From Mariprofundus sp. NF (GTDB lineage: Bacteria; Pseudomonadota; Zetaproteobacteria; Mariprofundales; Mariprofundaceae), in the NCBI RefSeq assembly GCF_013387455.1, contig NZ_VWNC01000002.1, forward strand, positions 1 to 64,000: DNA of 64,000 bases, written 5' to 3'. Both the position numbers and the translations under genes were made by a program. Under the pieces are notes generated by a model. It was not told the DNA's origin. It worked only from the letters and a program-made list of their open reading frames with translations, and searched no databases. This document shows positions 57,623 to 64,000 of this stretch, piece after piece; position 1 is the first letter of the stretch; each line of letters begins with the position of its first letter.

Positions 57623-58165
57623 TCAGATGATCGGCTCGCACACTTCCAGCTTCTGGCTCTCTATAAATGCAATCAGCGTAGCTTTCGCAGCGTTTGTATC
57701 TCTCGGATCACAGGCCACAACATGGTTGGAATCGATCCCCATTGTCGCCGCAATATCGGCAGGAGAGAGCGCAGCTTCCAGATCAGATTTGGTGACTAAA
57801 ATAAGCTCCGGGATATTGATACGCTCTCCGAAGTGATCGTAGATATAGCTGACCTCTTCGATTGATTCAGGGTCGGAGCCATCAACCAGAAATAGAATCG
57901 CATGCGCACCCACAGCAAGTATCTCCCACATAAAATCGAACCGGCGCTGGCCGGGCGTGCCGTAGAGATGCAGCTCCATACCTTCTGAGGGATAACAGAT
58001 GCCATGATCCATCGCTACGGTGGTCAGATCTTTCATGCCTGCGACATCATCAGTTGCACTCTCATTGGTGCAGACCACCGGCACATCACTGAGCGTGCGG
58101 ATCAGCGTTGTTTTTCCCGCATTCACCGGCCCGGTCACCACTACTTTCACAACCCTGTTTACCAC
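57623..58165 (-). CDS. Small Ras-like GTPase (MglA/CvnD-like)
   Basis: A 180-residue P-loop protein with G1 GPVNAGKTTLI, G3 LYGTPGQRRFDF, which replaces the usual DxxGQ, and G4 TKSDLE. The end of the protein is VCDPRD-like (VACDPRDTNAAKATL). This pattern is that of the bacterial small GTPases often found next to roadblock/LC7 genes, but no such gene is adjacent here. GTG at 58165 has GGGAGG four bases upstream. Its role might be in polarity or signalling; that is inference from family members only. Confidence 0.82.
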   Translation of the reverse strand: MVNRVVKVVVTGPVNAGKTTLIRTLSDVPVVCTNESATDDVAGMKDLTTVAMDHGICYPSEGMELHLYGTPGQRRFDFMWEILAVGAHAILFLVDGSDPESIEEVSYIYDHFGERINIPELILVTKSDLEAALSPADIAATMGIDSNHVVACDPRDTNAAKATLIAFIESQKLEVCEPII

Positions 58166-58225
58166 AGCACCTCCCAAAACAGAGCTACCCTTCGGCTGCC
58201 CCTCACCCAGTGAGAGAAATTAGAC

Positions 58226-60817
58226 TTAATCGAGGATCAAATCCACCCTTGGCATAGATTTTAGCTTGGCATCATCGATTTTGGTGCGGCAGCCAAACAG
58301 TCGCTCAGTTGTTATGCCATGTGCTTTAAGTGCATCCATCACCACATCAGCACGTGTCTCTGCAAGCAGCAACAGCTCCTCATCGCTTCTGGCCGTGGCT
58401 GGTTCTACCTTAACAGCAGCATCAGCTGCTGGCGGTTTCGCCACCGGCTCACCCTCAATGCGTGTGGCAACACCACAGACTTGAACACGGAACTGCTCGC
58501 TCTTTTTCAATAGCCCGGCAATTTTGGAGATATAGTCTGTCATCTCAGGATTCAGTGATACTCCAAGCTCAGTAAAACCAATCGGTGTCAGCTTCGGCTT
58601 GGCCGCCTCCCTGATCAGATCACTGGCCAGATCAGCGGCAAGAATGATGCTGCCGTAGGGTTGCAATGCCAGTGTAGCGTAGGTCATCGCCCCGGCACTT
58701 AAGGAGGACATCAGCGCCTTATTAATAATGGCATTAAGATTGATGTTCGGGTCATCAAGATTACCGCTGATCGGCACCTCCATCTCAATATCACCACGAT
58801 CATCGCGCAACATATCCAACGCCATGCCAACCGGCATGCCGATACTCTGCTCCGCCTTGCCCGGCTGATCAGAGTCACCCAGCTCCAGCTTACGGATCAG
58901 CAGCTTGTTATTGGCACTGATGATGTTCTTATCAATGTTGACTGCAGTGTTCAGATTAAACTGCCCGGTCTGAATCGATTTGCCGAAATCCGATTCAATG
59001 AATCCGCTCAAACCCGGCATCTCGAAGTTCTTCACGGTCACCATGAGCTCAGTTTTCAGTTTTTTGGCATGCGGTCGAATCTTACCCTTGGCGCTCATCT
59101 CTCCGTACTTGCCGATGCCCATCTGCATATCAAGTATGCCGTCACGTTTGCCGGAGAGATCCAGTGGCGCAAAGCGGAACTTTTTGACGCTCATTTTCGT
59201 ATCAAGTGGTGGTGAGAGTGACTCATCGCGATAGGCAACTTTACTGCCCGCACTGATAATCAACTCATCAACTATGACAACCGGATCTTTTGGCTTCTCT
59301 GCCTTTGCTGCCGTTTTAACCGGCTCTTTTTTGTTTGGCTTCCCGGCCTCTGCTTTCGGCTTGCTCGCCAGTTCATCCAAGACAACAAACTTGCCACTCT
59401 TCTGCTTAATCAGCGTGGTATCCAGATCGTTAAACTGCAGTTTTTTCAGGTGATAGATGCCATTGGTATCCAGCGTTGCACTACTGGCAACAATCGCACC
59501 GATTGAACCCATCGACTTCTTGCCTGATGCAGGCAGTTTAACCTTGTTCAGCGCGAGTGAGTCAAAGCTCCCCTTCTCAGCACTTGTCATGGCAAAATTC
59601 TTCAGGGATACCCCATCAATAGCAGCAAGAAGTTGCTTGCCCTGCTGCTGTTTGAGATCAAAGCCCTGCATGGCCAGTGATTGCAGGTTCACTGTTTTGC
59701 CCGGTTCCATTTTCAAGTCGGCAAGTTCAAGGCGATTCAGGCGCATGCGGTCATCGCCACCACTCATACCATCAGCCTGCAAGGCTTTGAGAATCAGGGA
59801 GGCAACCTTGATCTGACCCTTTAGATCCGCATCAATTTTCTGCACATCAATGGCGGCAAACTGCAAACTACCTGCACCGGTAAGTTGTGGCTGCACGCTC
59901 ACATTGGTGATGTTAACCGATTCAAGTTTATGGCTGTTGATGCCAGCCATCTGCAGGTTATTCACTGCAAGCGACTCCACGGCAGCCAGCGGCTGACCAT
60001 CTGGCTGAGCAAGCTTGAGACCGGCAAGTTTAACCACGGTATCCTCACTCTTCAGTGAAGCTGCAATGTCCTCTGCGCCCATGGAAAAGAGTAGTTTTGC
60101 TGTCAAATCCAGAGTCTCGTTATTCACCCGGTAACCAAAACCGCTGAAACTTGTTTCACCCACTTTCAGCGCTGTCTCCAATGTCTGCTCACTGCCCATC
60201 AGATTGGAGAGATTAAGTTGCAGGGAATCGACTGGAAGCTTGAGCTGCATATCCTGGCCATTCACATCAACCAGCAGCCGATTGATCTGGAGATCATCCA
60301 CCACCGCCAGCCATTGTGCATCTTCTGACTCAACCGCGACTGCCTCACCCTTTGCGGGCTCTACAGCCGGCTCAAGTTTAATGTCGGCCAACTGCCACTG
60401 TTGCTGCGCATCCTGATGCAGATTCAGGTTTACACTGTCGAGTTCCAGAGAACGCACATGAACAATCTTCTTGAACAGTGGCAACCAATCAACATTCACT
60501 GCCAGACGCTCGATATTCAGACCGTCACCGGCCTTTAACCCCTGCAGTACAAACTCGCCGGAGAAGAGATTGAGATCAACATTCTCTATCTCAGCCTGCG
60601 GCACACCATGCTCCTGCAGCCACTTCTCTGCCGAATATTCGATGGCCAGTGGCAGCAGTGAAATCACCAGCAGGAGTAACACGACGAAACCTGCCAGAAT
60701 AGCGATTTTCCAATTCAATCTGGAAGAGTAAGCCACTTTGGTTGTGGATTCTGTTGCACCTTCTGTTACACCATCGGTTGTGGCTTCTGTTGTATCTTCT
60801 GAGCGTTCTTCAGCCAT
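58226..60817 (-). CDS. DUF748 (AsmA-like) membrane protein
   Basis: An 863-residue envelope protein. The N-terminal 35 residues are rich in Thr and Glu (with a repeated TTEATT-like pattern), then a single membrane helix (IAILAGFVVLLLLVISLLPL), then a long beta-rich AsmA/TamB-like region. The C-terminal part, FTELGVSLNPEMTDYISKIA to LAETRADVVMDALKAHGI, is the DUF748-specific end resembling an OmpA-like fold. AsmA-like proteins bridge the periplasm and move phospholipids, but this is not shown for DUF748. It follows tsaE by 16 bases. Confidence 0.85.
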   Translation of the reverse strand: MAEERSEDTTEATTDGVTEGATESTTKVAYSSRLNWKIAILAGFVVLLLLVISLLPLAIEYSAEKWLQEHGVPQAEIENVDLNLFSGEFVLQGLKAGDGLNIERLAVNVDWLPLFKKIVHVRSLELDSVNLNLHQDAQQQWQLADIKLEPAVEPAKGEAVAVESEDAQWLAVVDDLQINRLLVDVNGQDMQLKLPVDSLQLNLSNLMGSEQTLETALKVGETSFSGFGYRVNNETLDLTAKLLFSMGAEDIAASLKSEDTVVKLAGLKLAQPDGQPLAAVESLAVNNLQMAGINSHKLESVNITNVSVQPQLTGAGSLQFAAIDVQKIDADLKGQIKVASLILKALQADGMSGGDDRMRLNRLELADLKMEPGKTVNLQSLAMQGFDLKQQQGKQLLAAIDGVSLKNFAMTSAEKGSFDSLALNKVKLPASGKKSMGSIGAIVASSATLDTNGIYHLKKLQFNDLDTTLIKQKSGKFVVLDELASKPKAEAGKPNKKEPVKTAAKAEKPKDPVVIVDELIISAGSKVAYRDESLSPPLDTKMSVKKFRFAPLDLSGKRDGILDMQMGIGKYGEMSAKGKIRPHAKKLKTELMVTVKNFEMPGLSGFIESDFGKSIQTGQFNLNTAVNIDKNIISANNKLLIRKLELGDSDQPGKAEQSIGMPVGMALDMLRDDRGDIEMEVPISGNLDDPNINLNAIINKALMSSLSAGAMTYATLALQPYGSIILAADLASDLIREAAKPKLTPIGFTELGVSLNPEMTDYISKIAGLLKKSEQFRVQVCGVATRIEGEPVAKPPAADAAVKVEPATARSDEELLLLAETRADVVMDALKAHGITTERLFGCRTKIDDAKLKSMPRVDLILD

Positions 60818-60832
60818 CTGATGACTCCCGTT

Positions 60833-61309
60833 TTATTTTAATCCAGCCTGTTCAATGTCAATGGTCCTGAGATCAGGATTATGAGCATCGGGCCAAAGGT
60901 ATACCTTAATCGCATCGTTCGAGATCATATGAGGGGCGCGATCCGGCCATTCAATCAGTGCAATCCAGGGTGGCTGCAGATAGTCGCGCACACCCAGCAT
61001 CTCAATCTCATCAGGATCATCAAGCCGGTACCAGTCCATATGCGTCACACGACAATCTTTTCCGTCATACTCCTGAATAATGGCAAAGGTGGGGCTGGGA
61101 AGTGCGGCATCGGTGACTCCGAGTGCACGCATCACTGCTCGCGAGAAAAAACTTTTACCCGCACCAAGCTCACCGTAGAGCGCCACCACATCTCCCGGTT
61201 TAAGGGTGGCGGCAAAACGCTGCGCTAAGGCCGCTGTTTCCGCTTCACTATGACAGACTGTTTTCAAGAGCGTGTTATTTAGCGCCAACCAGAGCTTTGA
61301 TGACATCAT
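60833..61309 (-). CDS. tsaE: tRNA threonylcarbamoyladenosine biosynthesis ATPase TsaE
   Basis: An essential ATPase of the t6A37 tRNA-modification pathway, partner of TsaB and TsaD. The protein of up to 158 residues has the Walker A loop YGELGAGKSFFSRA, SPTFAIIQEY, the DWYRL motif and LIEWPDR, all diagnostic. The start is uncertain: ATG at 61309 overlaps the end of the CBS gene by 35 bases; a TTG at 61267 would avoid the overlap but shortens the usual N-terminus. Confidence 0.93.
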   Translation of the reverse strand: MMSSKLWLALNNTLLKTVCHSEAETAALAQRFAATLKPGDVVALYGELGAGKSFFSRAVMRALGVTDAALPSPTFAIIQEYDGKDCRVTHMDWYRLDDPDEIEMLGVRDYLQPPWIALIEWPDRAPHMISNDAIKVYLWPDAHNPDLRTIDIEQAGLK

Positions 61310-61739
61310 GTTTACAGATCATGCCAACCACCGAGTCACCATCGAGTACAGGCAGATGATGTACATGTTTATCCCCCATCACCGAGGCGATCTCATTGAG
61401 GTCTGAATCGACAGTCACTGTGGTGACATCGGTCTGAACCAGGTCTTCAGCACGCATCGCCTGCATACGTGTCAACTCCTCTTCAAATTTCGCCTCACCC
61501 ATCGGAATTATCATATCAAACAGGGCAACGGCGGTAGGCACATGCAGATTCTTCTGCTGGTCAATCAGGTCATTCTCGGTAATCACACCCAGCAGTCGCT
61601 GATCATCATCGACAACCAGGATACCGCTCAGATCTTCAACAGCAAAACGCCGGGCAATCTCATCCACCATGGTGCTCAGATGGCAGTATGGTGGATTGGT
61701 ATTCATGATGTCGCGGGCAAGAATTTTTGAATAAGGCAT
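61275..61739 (-). CDS. CBS domain-pair protein
   Basis: A 154-residue cytoplasmic protein made of two CBS domains (about 10-70 and 90-150), with ARDIMNTNPPYC and the second motif TVDSDLNEIASVMGDKHVHHLPVLDG. Such pairs bind adenine nucleotides and act as energy sensors. ATG at 61739 has AGGAGG six bases upstream, so the longer frame to 61817 is excluded. Its end overlaps the tsaE start. The partner protein is unknown. Confidence 0.88.
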   Translation of the reverse strand: MPYSKILARDIMNTNPPYCHLSTMVDEIARRFAVEDLSGILVVDDDQRLLGVITENDLIDQQKNLHVPTAVALFDMIIPMGEAKFEEELTRMQAMRAEDLVQTDVTTVTVDSDLNEIASVMGDKHVHHLPVLDGDSVVGMICKHDVIKALVGAK

Positions 61740-62017
61740 AAGAATCCTCCTGATACCTTCATTATAGACCAGATCGGGGTGATGATACACTCGCAATGCA
61801 TGGTACACAGCGATCATAGCCTTCCATAGGCATCAGGCAAGCTGCCCCGTTTGAACGCTCTACAACAAGTGCAATCATTCCATCGGCATGAGAAATAACG
61901 CTACCTTACAACTGTGCCTCAGGTGTTCTCAGTCAAAGCGCAGTGAGCGCAGTTTTCTGCATGCATACAGGCGAATTACAACTCAAATTGCGGATAAGCC
62001 ACAACCTGTAGCTGTAT

Positions 62018-62102
62018 CCCAGATGCGCTCAGCCAAGGCATGAGAAGCGACGTTTAGTACAACTAAATGAGCGCCGAACAACGCTGGATGAGCGTATTTG
62101 GG
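62018..62102. repeat. Nested palindrome downstream of thiC
   Basis: The outer arms CCCAGATGCGCTCA (62018-62031) and TGAGCGTATTTGGG (62089-62102) pair with two G-T type changes. The inner arms GCGACGTTTAGT and ACTAAATGAGCGC pair around ACA at 62047-62074. It can fold into a two-part cruciform. It lies 12 bases past the thiC stop and may act as a terminator, although it has no T-tract. The rest of the gap between 61740 and 62114 shows nothing that I recognise. Confidence 0.65.
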
Positions 62103-62114
62103 GTGCAGCAGCAA

Positions 62115-63998
<1,884 letters not shown>

Positions 63999-64000
63999 AC

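Overview
The window is about 64 kb of gene-dense chromosome from a Gram-negative bacterium, with roughly 50% GC by eye. It has signal peptides, lipoproteins, PilU, an RnfABCDGE complex and the thrS-infC-rpmI-rplT-pheS-pheT order, all of which point to Proteobacteria. Several traits would suit a chemolithotroph such as a Zetaproteobacterium: an NAD-coupled soluble [NiFe] hydrogenase, a small periplasmic cytochrome c, a heme-c sensor and many c-di-GMP proteins. I cannot fix the taxon from sequence alone. I see no IS element, prophage, rRNA operon or CRISPR array.

Layout. 0.1-6.3 kb: peroxiredoxin, CDF metal transporter, glyoxalase II, two PilZ proteins, a four-tRNA cluster (Pro, Arg, His, Lys) and hslVU. 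6.3-13.9 kb (minus strand): thrS, infC (apparently starting at ATT), rpmI, rplT, pheS, pheT, rnhB, with tRNA-Val upstream. 14-23 kb: an esterase, two paralogous SH3b lipoproteins around a small secreted protein, a GreA-like factor, three PilZ proteins, aminopeptidase N and a YqiA-type esterase. 23.5-32.7 kb: hrpA, then hoxF-hoxU-hoxY-hoxH-hoxW. 32.8-43.1 kb: a diguanylate cyclase, K+ channel, YebC/YeeN protein, cytochrome c, LysR regulator, two small acidic proteins, citrate synthase and a P-type ATPase. 43.1-51.3 kb (minus): rnfABCDGE, a small membrane protein, a MIF-like tautomerase, def, fmt and a hydrolase. 51.4-64 kb: a Cys-repeat/EF-hand protein, DUF3616, DUF493, aroK, pilU, a heme-c diguanylate cyclase, a small GTPase, DUF748, tsaE, a CBS protein and thiC.

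How the genes fit together. HoxFUYH would pass electrons from H2 to NAD+, and Rnf would exchange electrons between ferredoxin and NADH coupled to an ion gradient. These are the main energy modules here. Two diguanylate cyclases, five PilZ receptors and PilU form a recurring c-di-GMP/motility theme.

Most unusual observations. (1) Two related palindromic repeats sit inside the hox operon, between hoxF/hoxU and hoxY/hoxH. Each is read through by an open mini-ORF whose ATG overlaps the end of the upstream gene and whose TGA overlaps the ATG of the next gene (ATGA). (2) Two copies, at about 2.0 and 55.3 kb, of an element of about 140 bp made of five consecutive hairpins. Loops and linkers are conserved but the stem sequences are completely different, which is a covariation pattern expected of a structured nucleic acid.
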